A DNA stretch of 64,000 nucleotides from Advenella incenata. Lineage in GTDB: Bacteria > Pseudomonadota > Gammaproteobacteria > Burkholderiales > Burkholderiaceae_B. The notes beneath the pieces are model-generated. The model made no database searches. It was not told the origin of the DNA and was given only the letters and a program-made list of their open reading frames with translations. The DNA lies in assembly GCF_004217095.1 (NCBI RefSeq), contig NZ_SHKO01000001.1, positions 1 through 64,000 on the forward strand, given 5' to 3'. This document shows, in pieces, positions 52,774 to 62,162 of this stretch (positions are counted from its first letter, which is position 1; every line of letters starts with the position of its first letter). The position numbers and the translations under genes are program-made.

Positions 52774-53808
52774 ATGGACCTCTTACAAAATCCATTTCAT
52801 ATTCTCAATGCCAGCCCTTGGGACCATCGTCGTCGAATTATGGAGCTGGCGGATGAACAAAGTCTTTTAGTTGACTCAGACGTGGGCATACAGGCTCAGT
52901 CCGAATTAACGGCACCACGGAAAAGGCTTTCGGCAGAAGTCGCTTGGTTACTAGGCATCGACTCAGAGCGCACACGAGATTTATTGTCACGCCTTGATTC
53001 CTCTCCAAGAGAACTGCTCGCGGTTGAAAATTTGCCGTCGATTACGCGAACTAATCTCCTTGTTGCCGCTCTATTTCGCTTACCTTTTCTGAGTACCACA
53101 GAAGTAGAGAACTGGATCATCGAAATATCTCGGGAGTTTGAAAATATTAAATCAGAAGATCTAAGACTACTTATCAATGAGGCTAGGGTTGTTTCTGGCT
53201 TTCCTGCCGTACTGGACGCGGCAGTCATTGACGCAGAAATTCAGGAGCGACGAAAATATTATCGAAAAATTTTCAAGTCCTCGCTAGATAATCTGTTCCC
53301 AAAAGACTTGGTTGGAGCAGTTACTACTGTAGTCGTGAAGGCAACTAAGAATGGGCAAGTACCGAGCCCAATTCTTATAGCTGAACTTACTGACTTCTAT
53401 GAGGTAGAAGCTCAAGGGTTTCTCACAAAAGAAGAGGAAAATATAACAGTTCTTGTCGAGAAATTGCGGAGGGCTGTTGATGCACAAAAACCTGATTCGG
53501 TACTTACTATCATAGTGAAAAAACTTGTCCAAGTTATGAAAAATTGGGACATGGTGGCTCAGCCAATACAAGTTAGCGCAAAGAGTCGAGGAATCGAACA
53601 TAGGCAAAGTCTAGATCTAGCTTTTCTGGTACGCGATCTTGCGATTCATCTGTTTAATAAACACAACAAACTGGATCTCTCACGTGAACTTGTGAAAATG
53701 TTACAGGACGTGTTTGCAGAGATTGATACTGTTATACAGCGTGTTTCGGAGGATGCAGATGTTCTTGATAACATTGGAAAACCGCGGAACCATTTGTTTC
53801 GCAAATAA
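52774..53808 (+). CDS. Degenerate J-domain-like partner of the Hsp70
   Basis: A 344-residue protein. The N-terminus reads NPFHILNASPWDHRRRIMEL, then ADEQSLLVDSDVGIQ and SELTAPRKRLSAEVAWLLG: the spacing of a J domain (…Y/F-x-I-L-x-…; …L-x-x-P-x-x-R) but without the HPD tripeptide needed by ordinary J proteins (VDSD stands near that place). The rest is helical and soluble (KVTLTIIVKKLVQVMKNW-type segments) and ends in an RNHLFRK-like basic tail. It lies 11 bp after the AAA+ stop. It may be the substrate-presenting subunit of the Hsp70-like protein. J-like homology is inferred from pattern only. Confidence 0.55.
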   Translation: MDLLQNPFHILNASPWDHRRRIMELADEQSLLVDSDVGIQAQSELTAPRKRLSAEVAWLLGIDSERTRDLLSRLDSSPRELLAVENLPSITRTNLLVAALFRLPFLSTTEVENWIIEISREFENIKSEDLRLLINEARVVSGFPAVLDAAVIDAEIQERRKYYRKIFKSSLDNLFPKDLVGAVTTVVVKATKNGQVPSPILIAELTDFYEVEAQGFLTKEEENITVLVEKLRRAVDAQKPDSVLTIIVKKLVQVMKNWDMVAQPIQVSAKSRGIEHRQSLDLAFLVRDLAIHLFNKHNKLDLSRELVKMLQDVFAEIDTVIQRVSEDADVLDNIGKPRNHLFRK

Positions 53809-53822
53809 AAAAATAATTGTCA

Positions 53823-55007
53823 ATGGTAAACAAAGATAATAATCGCGGCTTTTCTGGACTTACAGATTTAGTGTCAGATATTGGCGACATTGATGCGTCC
53901 ATACAAGCTAGTCAGAGATCGGCGACCGCCAATACTGCTAAAACTAGTTCTTCAAAGGGAGGCACTGACAACTCAGAACGAGGTGGTGGTTGGAGCGGCA
54001 TATGGGTCGCTGTAATAACCGGTCTTGTTATATTAGTCTGGATTATCAGTAATGAAAAAAATAATGGACGACAGCCTGCTCTCCCCAAGTCAGAGGCTTC
54101 CATGTACAACACTCGACAGAATAATCCCACTCCGACAGCTAAATCCACAGTTATTGCGTCACTCGATGATTTGCAGTTTACAAAGCCTGGTGCTGGTAAC
54201 AGCAATGTGTTGTCCGTTATAGAAATTCGGTGGTGCCTTCGTGAAAATATACGTCTTGGAGCAATGAGATCTATTTTTTATTCAACCAACGGTGTCGATA
54301 ATTTCAACCGTATTGTCAGCGATTACAACAGCCGATGCGGGAATTATCGATACTATCAGGATCATTACTCCAGGGCAATCGATGACATTGCCTCCTATCG
54401 GAATCAGATTATTTCAGAGGCTATTGCTGAAGCTAGAGCGTTTGAGATGTCGACCGGACAGTTAAATACATCCGCGTCAAGCCATGAGGATGAGGTCAAG
54501 CAATTTAAACCGATTCCATCTGGAGGCGCTTATCCTGAAAATAGAGAAATTATAAGAATAGCCGTAAGTAAATATGCGAGTGGCGGTAACCGCGCTGTGT
54601 CAGAATGTATGAGTCGCAAGATTGAAATCTATAATCGTCGATACTACAAAAGAAATCCAAATTCGATAGGCAAGGATATTTCGGCAACGATAGATGCGGC
54701 AACTAAAGGTACTGTTCGTACTTGTAATAATGAGCTAAATGCAGTTTTTAACGGGCCTAGCTTCGATTGTAATAAAGCTTCTAATAGTACTGAGTATATG
54801 ATTTGTCGCACCCCGCTTTTAAGTTCTCTTGATGTTTCGTTCAGTAATGCCGTAGCTGCAGCGAAAGCTATGGCAATCGGAGATGAAAAAACGAGAATAG
54901 TGAATCAACTGCGAGGTTGGATTAAGGAACGTAATGCTTGCGGAGATAGTTTGGCGTGTTTGAAATCAAGTTATGTAAAGGGATTAGAATTTATTGAAAA
55001 TTTCTGA
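53823..55007 (+). CDS. Single-pass membrane protein with LprI-like C-terminal domain
   Basis: About 394 residues from the ATG at 53823 (a TTG at 53817 is in frame). A cytoplasmic Gly/Ser-rich segment of 60 residues precedes one membrane helix, IWVAVITGLVILVWIIS. The exported part has several cysteines (RWCLRENIRLGAM, SDYNSRCGNYRYYQDHY). It ends with an LprI-like domain: FDCNKASNSTEYMICRTPLL, then SSLDVSFSNAVAAAKAM and NACGDSLACLKSSYV, with Cys pairs likely forming disulfides. LprI-type domains occur in lysozyme inhibitors and envelope proteins. As the last gene of the chaperone operon it probably places the system at the membrane. Confidence 0.75.
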   Translation: MVNKDNNRGFSGLTDLVSDIGDIDASIQASQRSATANTAKTSSSKGGTDNSERGGGWSGIWVAVITGLVILVWIISNEKNNGRQPALPKSEASMYNTRQNNPTPTAKSTVIASLDDLQFTKPGAGNSNVLSVIEIRWCLRENIRLGAMRSIFYSTNGVDNFNRIVSDYNSRCGNYRYYQDHYSRAIDDIASYRNQIISEAIAEARAFEMSTGQLNTSASSHEDEVKQFKPIPSGGAYPENREIIRIAVSKYASGGNRAVSECMSRKIEIYNRRYYKRNPNSIGKDISATIDAATKGTVRTCNNELNAVFNGPSFDCNKASNSTEYMICRTPLLSSLDVSFSNAVAAAKAMAIGDEKTRIVNQLRGWIKERNACGDSLACLKSSYVKGLEFIENF

Positions 55008-55264
55008 ATTAATTCATTGGAATAAGTAGGATAGATTTTGAAAAACTAGGAATTGTATTCATGCCGCGTAACTCTATCCGAGCGGTTAGTGCATCAGGCG
55101 AAGGTGTAGGACTACTCGACTAAGCTGCAGCATCGGAAATCGTGACTTTAGTTATATTGGCTCTTTAGATTGATTCCTACAGTATAAATTAGACAAAAGC
55201 ATTGACTATATAAATATTGTTTTAATTCAATTGGTTATGTGGGTTTTTCTTATTCTGGAAAATA

Positions 55265-55351
55265 TTTTCATTAATTGTGAGAAAAAATCCAGAAATTTTC
55301 ACTTATTGTGAGATACGACAGGTGTTGTCGGTTCTCATAATTAGTGAGAAT
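55265..55351. repeat. Repeat cluster C: three TTTTCAYTAATTGTGAGA-type sites
   Basis: TTTTCATTAATTGTGAGA at 55265-55282, TTTTCACTTATTGTGAGA at 55296-55313 and TTCTCATAATTAGTGAGAAT at 55332-55351. The 31-bp offset between the first two equals that in cluster A, and the linker CGACAGGTGTTGTCG corresponds to CTACAGTGTTGTCG in cluster A. It follows the chaperone operon by 258 bp of sequence with no recognisable gene. Confidence 0.85.
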
Positions 55352-55375
55352 AATCTGTAGAAGTACAGATTTGCA

Positions 55376-55408
55376 AACGGGCTCTGTTTTTTAACGGAGC
55401 CCGTTTTT
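55376..55408 (+). terminator. Rho-independent terminator closing cluster C
   Basis: A 9-bp stem (AACGGGCTC, 12-nt loop, GAGCCCGTT) is followed by TTT. It probably ends transcripts from the chaperone operon and is the counterpart of the hairpins after clusters A and B. The stretch from 55409 to 55701 shows no gene. Confidence 0.75.
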
Positions 55409-55701
55409 ATTTGCGTCTTGGTTGGCGATGTTTATTCTGGAAAAATAATTACCTGGCGTCGCATCGAGTCCAATTTATACGGCTAGGGCCGCATGCTTAT
55501 CGTTTTTTGGGCAATTAAATAGGAACAAGATCCCTGGATTTTCATTCAGCCATGACGTGACGAATTCCGAGATTATGGGACGAGCGACTGCATCAGTGCA
55601 AAACGTAAGCATCCGATCATTTAAGGCAAATGATGATCAGGTCCGGCGTATGAAGGGGTTTACGTAGACGAGTAGGTGTTCTTACACGCCGTTTGATCCT
55701 G

Positions 55702-56613
55702 TTAATTTGTAATGGATGAAAAGTGTTGATCGAAAATTATTTTCATCTCCCTAATGAAACTATCTACCACTTTTGGCCTAGGCTGGTGTGATGGAAAGAC
55801 CATCGAAAATGCGTATGGAATGTTAGGAACTATAGGTCGGCAGACGACTCTGGGATCATGTAGGAGCGCTGCTGTGAATGGGTCGGCAAGCGTTATTCCC
55901 AGCCCAGAGGCGACAAGACTACATGCTGATAGAGCATGTGTTGTTTCCATAACGGGACGGTACTTCACGTCAGCTGCTTTTAGTGCCATTTCGACGCGCA
56001 TGCGAAGAGGGCTATCCGATCGTAGAGAAATTATTGGTTGCCCCTCAAGGTCGGTGATATTTACTGTATCTTGCTCTGCAAGGGCATGATTGTGTGGTAA
56101 TACGCAAACAACTGCAGCATCGGGTTGTGGAAAGAAGTCAACGCCGGGATATTCGGCACCTATAAAGCCGACGTATCCGATATCAACCTGATTGGCCGTG
56201 ACGAGTTCTAGAACGCCCTGAGACTGGCATATGTCCAATGAAACTATCACCTGAGGGTGTGCCTTCGAAAACGCTCCAATCCCATCACTTAAGAATCCTA
56301 ACCCTAGCGCACTAATGGTGGCAATGCGCAGCGTTCCGACACGTGCTGCCTTTAGATCATTCGCGATGAGTTCTATTGATTCCATACCACGATAAAAACG
56401 TTCAACTTCTCGAAAGAGTCGTCGTGCTTCGTCTCCGGGAATCAGGCGATTGCCCTCTCGTCTGAAAAGACGTATTGATAAAGTCGCTTCCAGGTCTTTA
56501 ATTAATCTACTAACGGCAGGCTGGCTGACCTTTAGCATTTCTGCTGCCAACGTCATGCTGCCTGTGCACATAACCTTATAGAAGGCCTCAAGCTGTTTTG
56601 GATGAAGCGCCAT
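55702..56613 (-). CDS. LysR-type transcriptional regulator
   Basis: A 303-residue LysR protein with helix-turn-helix KQLEAFYKVMCTGSMTLAAE, then LKVSQPAVSRLIKDLEATLS (about 6-60), and an effector domain from about 92 (ARVGTLRIATISALGLGFLS). It is divergent from the hydantoinase genes; the gap 56614-56772 should hold its operators. It is the expected regulator of the hyu/Bug/dehydrogenase cluster. It resembles the LysR at 30271 in size and context but differs in sequence. Confidence 0.92.
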   Translation of the reverse strand: MALHPKQLEAFYKVMCTGSMTLAAEMLKVSQPAVSRLIKDLEATLSIRLFRREGNRLIPGDEARRLFREVERFYRGMESIELIANDLKAARVGTLRIATISALGLGFLSDGIGAFSKAHPQVIVSLDICQSQGVLELVTANQVDIGYVGFIGAEYPGVDFFPQPDAAVVCVLPHNHALAEQDTVNITDLEGQPIISLRSDSPLRMRVEMALKAADVKYRPVMETTHALSACSLVASGLGITLADPFTAALLHDPRVVCRPIVPNIPYAFSMVFPSHQPRPKVVDSFIREMKIIFDQHFSSITN

Positions 56614-56772
56614 ATCTAATGCCTTTTCGAGGCTAAATAGCCTTACTTAGAGTTTCGTTGCGATTCTCGAAGTATAACATTTCATTATGCGCGTCCAATA
56701 TTCTGTGCCGTTGTTTATATCTTGGGTGGATACTATGATGCAGGCATAGAAATTCATTCAGTGGAAATTATC

Positions 56773-58803
56773 ATGGTTCGGATTGGAATTGATGTAGGCG
56801 GCACGTTCACGGATTTCGTGATGACGGATGTCAGCACGGGTGCATTGTCTTATTTTAAGGTGCCCTCGTCCCCTGCAGATCCATCTGTGGCGATCGAGGA
56901 AGGGACTCGGGAAATGCTGCGGATATTCTCTGTGCAGCCTCAGGACGTTGAGTACTTCGGTCACGGGACTACGGTAGCGACCAATATGGTAATAGAGCGC
57001 ACGGGAGTGAAGACCGGCTTGGTTACGACCAAAGGGTTCCGAGACGTGTTGGCGGTCGGCCGCCAGACACGTCCTTCTTTGTACGATCACGGTATTCAGA
57101 AGCCCCATCCACTTGTGCAGCGGCGCCATCGGGTCGAAGTTGACGAACGTTTATCCTCGAACGGAGAGCCGCTGAGAGAACTTAATGAGGAAGCGCTTGA
57201 GGCGGTTGTAAAGGAATTGATAGCCGATGGAGTGAAGGCTATCGCGGTCACATTTCTCCATTCGTATCGAAACCCGGCTCATGAGCAAAAGGCTCGTCGT
57301 GTGATTCAACGCATTGCACCCGAAATACATGTAAGCGTTTCATACGAAGTGCTGCCTGAGTTTAGGGAGTTCGAGCGCACATCGACGACGGTGCTTAACG
57401 CGTATATTGCGCCGCGTATGCAAACCTACTTGGATCGTCTTCGCACCCGGTTAGCCGATGTTGGATTAAAGGTCGAGCCATTGACATTCCACTCTAATGG
57501 TGGACTGATGCCGCTGAATACTGTGGCAAGTCTTCCCGTTTTAACTTGTCTTTCTGGACCTGCAGCGGGCGTGGTGGGGAGCGCTGTCCTTGGAGCGGCT
57601 GCAGGAATTTCAGAAATTATCACGTTCGACGTTGGTGGAACAAGCACGGACGTGTCGATCATCTCTGGCAGCCGCCTCAGTTTTACGTCGGATCGCTTAG
57701 TAGCCGGATATCCTGTGAAAATGCCAATGGTGGATATCCACGTTGTAGGGGCCGGCGGAGGGAGTATCGCGAGGCTTGATGAGGTTGGGGCATTAAAAGT
57801 CGGTCCCAGAAGTGCTGGTGCGGTGCCAGGTCCTGTCGCCTTTTGTAAGGGAGGTACCGAAGTCACGCTTACTGATGTAAACATTGTTCTCGGCAGACTA
57901 AATCCTGTGGCGTTGCTTGATGGGCGTATGACGGTTGATCACGAGCGTGCAGCGGCAGCGATAGAAGAGCAGATTGGGCGACCATTAGGTTTGAGCGTTG
58001 AGGAGGCGGCATACGGTGTCTTGAGAATTGCCGTGGCAAATATGAGTCGAGCTATTCGGGCCGTTTCTACGGAACATGGGCATGATCCGGCTTCCTTTAC
58101 CTTGTTTGCCTTTGGTGGTGCCGGCCCCCTTCATTCGGTAGAGGTCGCTCAGGAATGCGGAATTAAGCGAGTATTGGTGCCTCAAGAGCCTGGCACGATG
58201 TGTGCCAGGGGCATCCTGCTAGCAGATGTTAGTCGCGATTTTGTGCGTACTCAGTTGCTTCCATTGAACAAAGACACGTGGAGTTCGGTGGGGCAGGCTT
58301 TGCAGGAGATGCGACAGGAAAGTGATGAATGGCTAGCTCATGAACATATTTCAGAGGAAAGTCGACGGTTTTTCTTCCACATTGACGCCCGTTACCGGGG
58401 TCAGACACATGATATCCGGGTTTCGATGAATCCCGATGAAGATGGTATGAACGAGTTTGTTGAAGCGTTCCATCAGGCTCATCGAGCACAGTACGGGCAC
58501 GACAATCCGGATTATGCGGTTGAAATTGTTAACTGTCGCGTACAAGCAGTTGGGCTAGTCGCTAAAGATAGTGAGTCGGCTCCGGCACAGACGAAAGGTG
58601 AACCTTCATGGAGTGAACGTAAGGTCTATTTCGGTACGGGAGTAGGCTGGCGGACAACACGTGTGTATCAACGCGCTTCTCTGTCTGTCGGAACAGAGTT
58701 GATCGGTCCGCTAATCATTGAAGAGATGAGCTCGACGACAGTAGTGCTCGAAGGTCAGCGCGTGAGTGTTGATCCGTCAGAAAATATCCTCATCCAAATT
58801 TGA
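56773..58803 (+). CDS. hyuA: Hydantoinase/oxoprolinase family protein, A-type subunit
   Basis: About 676 residues from the ATG at 56773 (upstream TTG and GTG codons are in frame). The actin-like ATPase opening is VRIGIDVGGTFTDFVMTDVS, followed by FGHGTTVATNMVIERTGVKT and a second phosphate motif ITFDVGGTSTDVSIISGSRL. The C-terminal half has FALFAFGGAGPLHSVE-type sequence (FTLFAFGGAGPLHSVEVAQE). These proteins use ATP to open hydantoin, 5-oxoproline or N-methylhydantoin rings, or act in acetone/acetophenone carboxylation, together with the B subunit that follows 21 bp later. The true substrate is not evident. Confidence 0.9.
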   Translation: MVRIGIDVGGTFTDFVMTDVSTGALSYFKVPSSPADPSVAIEEGTREMLRIFSVQPQDVEYFGHGTTVATNMVIERTGVKTGLVTTKGFRDVLAVGRQTRPSLYDHGIQKPHPLVQRRHRVEVDERLSSNGEPLRELNEEALEAVVKELIADGVKAIAVTFLHSYRNPAHEQKARRVIQRIAPEIHVSVSYEVLPEFREFERTSTTVLNAYIAPRMQTYLDRLRTRLADVGLKVEPLTFHSNGGLMPLNTVASLPVLTCLSGPAAGVVGSAVLGAAAGISEIITFDVGGTSTDVSIISGSRLSFTSDRLVAGYPVKMPMVDIHVVGAGGGSIARLDEVGALKVGPRSAGAVPGPVAFCKGGTEVTLTDVNIVLGRLNPVALLDGRMTVDHERAAAAIEEQIGRPLGLSVEEAAYGVLRIAVANMSRAIRAVSTEHGHDPASFTLFAFGGAGPLHSVEVAQECGIKRVLVPQEPGTMCARGILLADVSRDFVRTQLLPLNKDTWSSVGQALQEMRQESDEWLAHEHISEESRRFFFHIDARYRGQTHDIRVSMNPDEDGMNEFVEAFHQAHRAQYGHDNPDYAVEIVNCRVQAVGLVAKDSESAPAQTKGEPSWSERKVYFGTGVGWRTTRVYQRASLSVGTELIGPLIIEEMSSTTVVLEGQRVSVDPSENILIQI

Positions 58804-58824
58804 AATCATTTATCGAGTATTTCT

Positions 58825-60576
58825 ATGAGCCAAGATAATATATTCTCCCATGATCTGGACTTCGACCCTATTGCAGTCGAGGTATTTACTAATCGCCTGT
58901 TAGCCATTACCGAGTCAATGGCAAGCAATATGATGAGGGCGTCCTTTTCTCCTCAGATCAAAGAGCGTCGTGATTTTTCCGTTGGTCTGTTTGACCGATC
59001 TGGGCGTCTAATCGCGCAAGGGACACATATTCCAGTACATCTTGGATCTCTAATGGGGTCAGTAGAAGCCGTGCTGGCGCGATGGTCCGAAGATGAAATT
59101 AAGGATGGAGATGTGTACGTCTGCAACGATCCGTATGCGGCAGGAGGCACCCATTTACCTGATATTTCCATTATCACTCCCGTATTTGTTGAAGAGTGTT
59201 TAGTGGCATTTGCTGCCAATATTGGACATCATTCCGATATTGGCGGCGCTATCCCTGGGTCGACCTCAGCAAAAGCACGCAGCATATTCGAAGAAGGGAT
59301 ACGCATTCCTGCTATCCGTATTGCTCGGGGACTCCGGGTCGATGAAGACCTGCTTTCAATGATTGCTCTCAATTCTCGACTGCCAGAGGAGCGATCTCTT
59401 GACCTGCGCGTTCAAATCGCCACAAATGAGCACGGAATGAAGGCTGCGCAGGCACTTATATCCCGGATGGGAGGAAGTGACTCTTTTCTGAACGCGGTTG
59501 ATGGCGTATTGAGTTATACCCTGCGCAGGGTAGAACATCGTATTTCAAACCTTCCGGAACGAGCCGGTAGTTTCACTACATGGCTTGATGATGACGGTAG
59601 TGGTCACGGTGATCGCGTTCCATTAAAGGTTAAGGTTTACAAGGCTGGCAAGCAGCTAATCGTTGACTTAGAAGGTAGCGGCCCGCAATCGAAAGGAGGC
59701 CTTAATGTCTCAGAGAGCGCATTGCGTGCTACCGTTTATTACTGCGTAAAAGCAATGCTTGATCCCGATCTCATGGCAAATAGAGGAATGACTGATGCCA
59801 TTGTAATTCGAGCACCCGAAAAAACTATCGTCAACCCTCAATCACCTGCTGCATGCGGCGCCCGCACCATCACATGTCAGCGATTAGCAGGGGCTATCAT
59901 CGGAGCGTTAGGCCAATTGGTATCGCGCGAGCGGGCAATCGCTTCAAGTATGGACACGTTACCATCAATTTCATTTTCGGGAACCTATCCCGATAGTGGG
60001 CGTATCTATCTTTGTGGAGAAACTCTTGGTGGTGGAGCCGGTGCTACTGACGTGGCTGATGGCATGGATGGTATTCATGTTCACATCACTAATTCACTCA
60101 ATCTACCGACGGAAATACTAGAAAATGAGTTTCCGTTGCATGTCGAATACTACGGATTCGCCGTCGATTCTGGTGGTGCAGGTCGCCATCGGGGAGGGCT
60201 AGGAATCGCGCGGGAAGTTCGAGCGTTACAGGATGGCACTATCTTTTCCGCTCGGTCTGACAGCCATATTCAGGGTGCTGCAGGAGCTGAGGGTGGTGGT
60301 GAGGGGGGACTTGGTCAATTAAAACGTAATCCTGGTAAAGAGAACGAACTTATCTTGTCATCCAAGATATCGCATCTCATTTTGGCTAAAAACGAGACAG
60401 TTCGCATAGAAACTCCTGGAGGGGCTGGTTTCGGAGAACCAGCATTGCGTTCACCAGAATCGCTAATTGCAGATTTGTTAGATGGTTTGGTTTCTGTTGA
60501 CGTTGCGCGTCGGCAATACGGTGGGGATTTAGTTGCCAAAGCGTTAGCGCTTTCCGGCACTGCATCTTCTGCCTAA
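58825..60576 (+). CDS. hyuB: Hydantoinase/oxoprolinase family protein, B-type subunit
   Basis: A 583-residue HyuB protein: DPIAVEVFTNRLLAITESMA, then ASFSPQIKERRDFSVGLFDR and GDVYVCNDPYAAGGTHLPDI. Conserved metal-binding-type acids and His are present (NIGHHSDIGGAIPGSTSAKA). The C-terminal part has Gly-rich GAAGAEGGGEGGLGQLKRN and ETPGGAGFGEPALRSPE. It forms the catalytic complex with the A subunit. Operon continues to a Bug receptor 68 bp downstream. Confidence 0.9.
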   Translation: MSQDNIFSHDLDFDPIAVEVFTNRLLAITESMASNMMRASFSPQIKERRDFSVGLFDRSGRLIAQGTHIPVHLGSLMGSVEAVLARWSEDEIKDGDVYVCNDPYAAGGTHLPDISIITPVFVEECLVAFAANIGHHSDIGGAIPGSTSAKARSIFEEGIRIPAIRIARGLRVDEDLLSMIALNSRLPEERSLDLRVQIATNEHGMKAAQALISRMGGSDSFLNAVDGVLSYTLRRVEHRISNLPERAGSFTTWLDDDGSGHGDRVPLKVKVYKAGKQLIVDLEGSGPQSKGGLNVSESALRATVYYCVKAMLDPDLMANRGMTDAIVIRAPEKTIVNPQSPAACGARTITCQRLAGAIIGALGQLVSRERAIASSMDTLPSISFSGTYPDSGRIYLCGETLGGGAGATDVADGMDGIHVHITNSLNLPTEILENEFPLHVEYYGFAVDSGGAGRHRGGLGIAREVRALQDGTIFSARSDSHIQGAAGAEGGGEGGLGQLKRNPGKENELILSSKISHLILAKNETVRIETPGGAGFGEPALRSPESLIADLLDGLVSVDVARRQYGGDLVAKALALSGTASSA

Positions 60577-60644
60577 TTTCAACCTGGACGAACAGATTTC
60601 CAACGTATTTATGTTCGCCCTGTAATCATTCATAGGATTATCCG

Positions 60645-61640
60645 ATGGGAAAAAAAATTCGCCCAATTTCAGCCCGAATTTCTATCGCAACTGTAACATG
60701 CGTCGGGATTCTCATGGTTGCTTCCGGTTCTGCACAGGCTGAGCCTGATTATCCAGACCGACCAATAAAGATTGTCGTTCCCTTCGCTGCTGGTGGATCC
60801 ACGGATTTGGTTGCTCGATCGATGGCTGAAGGTTTGGGAAAACTCTGGCGCAAGCCAGTGGTTGTAGAAAATAGGGAGGGTGCGAGCGGTACGATTGGCG
60901 CACGAGTCGTGGCTAATGCTAAACCGGATGGTTACACCCTACTTTTTGGCACGCAAACCACTGTAGCTGTAGCTCCGCATATCTTGAAAACAAAGCCATA
61001 CGACGCGGAGAAGGATTTTATACCGATTACTGAGCTGGTTCACACCACTCAGTTACTATCAGTACCCAAGTCATCCAAATTCCACTCGTTAAAGGATTTC
61101 ATAGTATATGCCAAGGCTCATCCTGATGAGTTGACTTACGGCGGGGGATATGGGGCAACCACTGACATGTCTATGCGACTTCTTATGTCCGCTGCAAATA
61201 TCGACCTTCTTGGCGTTCCGTACAAAGGTTCCGCCTTGTCAATGAACGATCTCTTAGCTGGAAGGTTGGATGCGATGTTTGACGTTGTCACGACTAGCTT
61301 GCCGCACGTAAAGGCAGGAAATCTGCGCGCGTTGGCCACTACGAGCCCGAAGAGGCTTCCTACGTTTCCTGATGTTCCTACATTTGCAGAGGAAGGATAC
61401 CCTAATTTCCCGAACGTATGGTTCGGACTGTTCGCGCCAGCAGGAACACCGTTTGACATCGTTCAGAAAATTGCAGATGACAGTCGGAAGGTATTGAACG
61501 AGCCGGAGCGTAAAAAAATACTTGTAGCAGCACCTTTATCAATTGTTGCGAGTAGCCCTGAGGATTTCACTAAGCTAGTGCAAGACGAAAATAAGACCTG
61601 GCTGAAAGTGGTTAAAGATTACAACTTGAAAATACAGTGA
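60645..61640 (+). CDS. Bug/TctC-family periplasmic solute-binding protein
   Basis: A 331-residue receptor with a signal peptide (ARISIATVTCVGILMVASGS … AQA-E) and mature start YPDRPIKIVVPFAAGGSTDL, then NREGASGTIGARVVANAKPD and DLLGVPYKGSALSMNDLLAG. It lies between the hydantoinase genes and the dehydrogenase genes, so it should capture the cyclic amide or acid they process. The 240-bp gap after it (61641-61880) shows no gene; a separate promoter for the dehydrogenase genes may lie there. Confidence 0.92.
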   Translation: MGKKIRPISARISIATVTCVGILMVASGSAQAEPDYPDRPIKIVVPFAAGGSTDLVARSMAEGLGKLWRKPVVVENREGASGTIGARVVANAKPDGYTLLFGTQTTVAVAPHILKTKPYDAEKDFIPITELVHTTQLLSVPKSSKFHSLKDFIVYAKAHPDELTYGGGYGATTDMSMRLLMSAANIDLLGVPYKGSALSMNDLLAGRLDAMFDVVTTSLPHVKAGNLRALATTSPKRLPTFPDVPTFAEEGYPNFPNVWFGLFAPAGTPFDIVQKIADDSRKVLNEPERKKILVAAPLSIVASSPEDFTKLVQDENKTWLKVVKDYNLKIQ

Positions 61641-61880
61641 TCTTTATTTTTCTCCTAAATTTTAGAAAGGCTAGGAGAATTACTGTGCTTCGGATAGTGA
61701 GAATTTATAAGCTGATAGCTCGGGAATGGAATTTAATGGATCCATCTCTGATAGGACGTAGAGCCTGGTCTTCTACAACATCCTACTGGTAGTTTGAGTT
61801 GCTACAAAGAGGGGGATATGTGAGTAATGCTATGACCTGGAGACTTGCTGATTGGCAATCAGTAGACAAGGAGAGATCTG

Positions 61881-62162
61881 ATGATCACACGTTTTAAGGA
61901 TGTTCAAAACGCGAGTAAGATTAACCAAGTCACTATCTACGTTGATGGTGCACCGCGTGAAGTAGCATCAGGAATCAGTCTGGCTGCTGCATTACTACGC
62001 GATGGATTATTGACCTTGCGTACTCACCCAGTTACGCAAATGCGTAGAGCACCGTACTGCTTGATGGGTGTTTGCTTTGAGTGCTTGCTGAAGGTAGATG
62101 GACTACAGCAGCGCGCTTGCATGGTGATGGTGAAGAGTGATATGGAAGTAAAAACGCAATGA
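61881..62162 (+). CDS. Small [2Fe-2S] ferredoxin-like subunit (HcnA type)
   Basis: A 93-residue protein with RAPYCLMGVCFECLLKVDG and QQRACMVMVK, giving the same C-x4-C-x2-C...C cluster as the protein at 27340. AAGGAG lies 8 bp before the ATG. Its stop overlaps the start of the FAD subunit by 4 bp. It is the iron-sulfur subunit of the second three-part dehydrogenase in the window. Confidence 0.9.
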   Translation: MITRFKDVQNASKINQVTIYVDGAPREVASGISLAAALLRDGLLTLRTHPVTQMRRAPYCLMGVCFECLLKVDGLQQRACMVMVKSDMEVKTQ

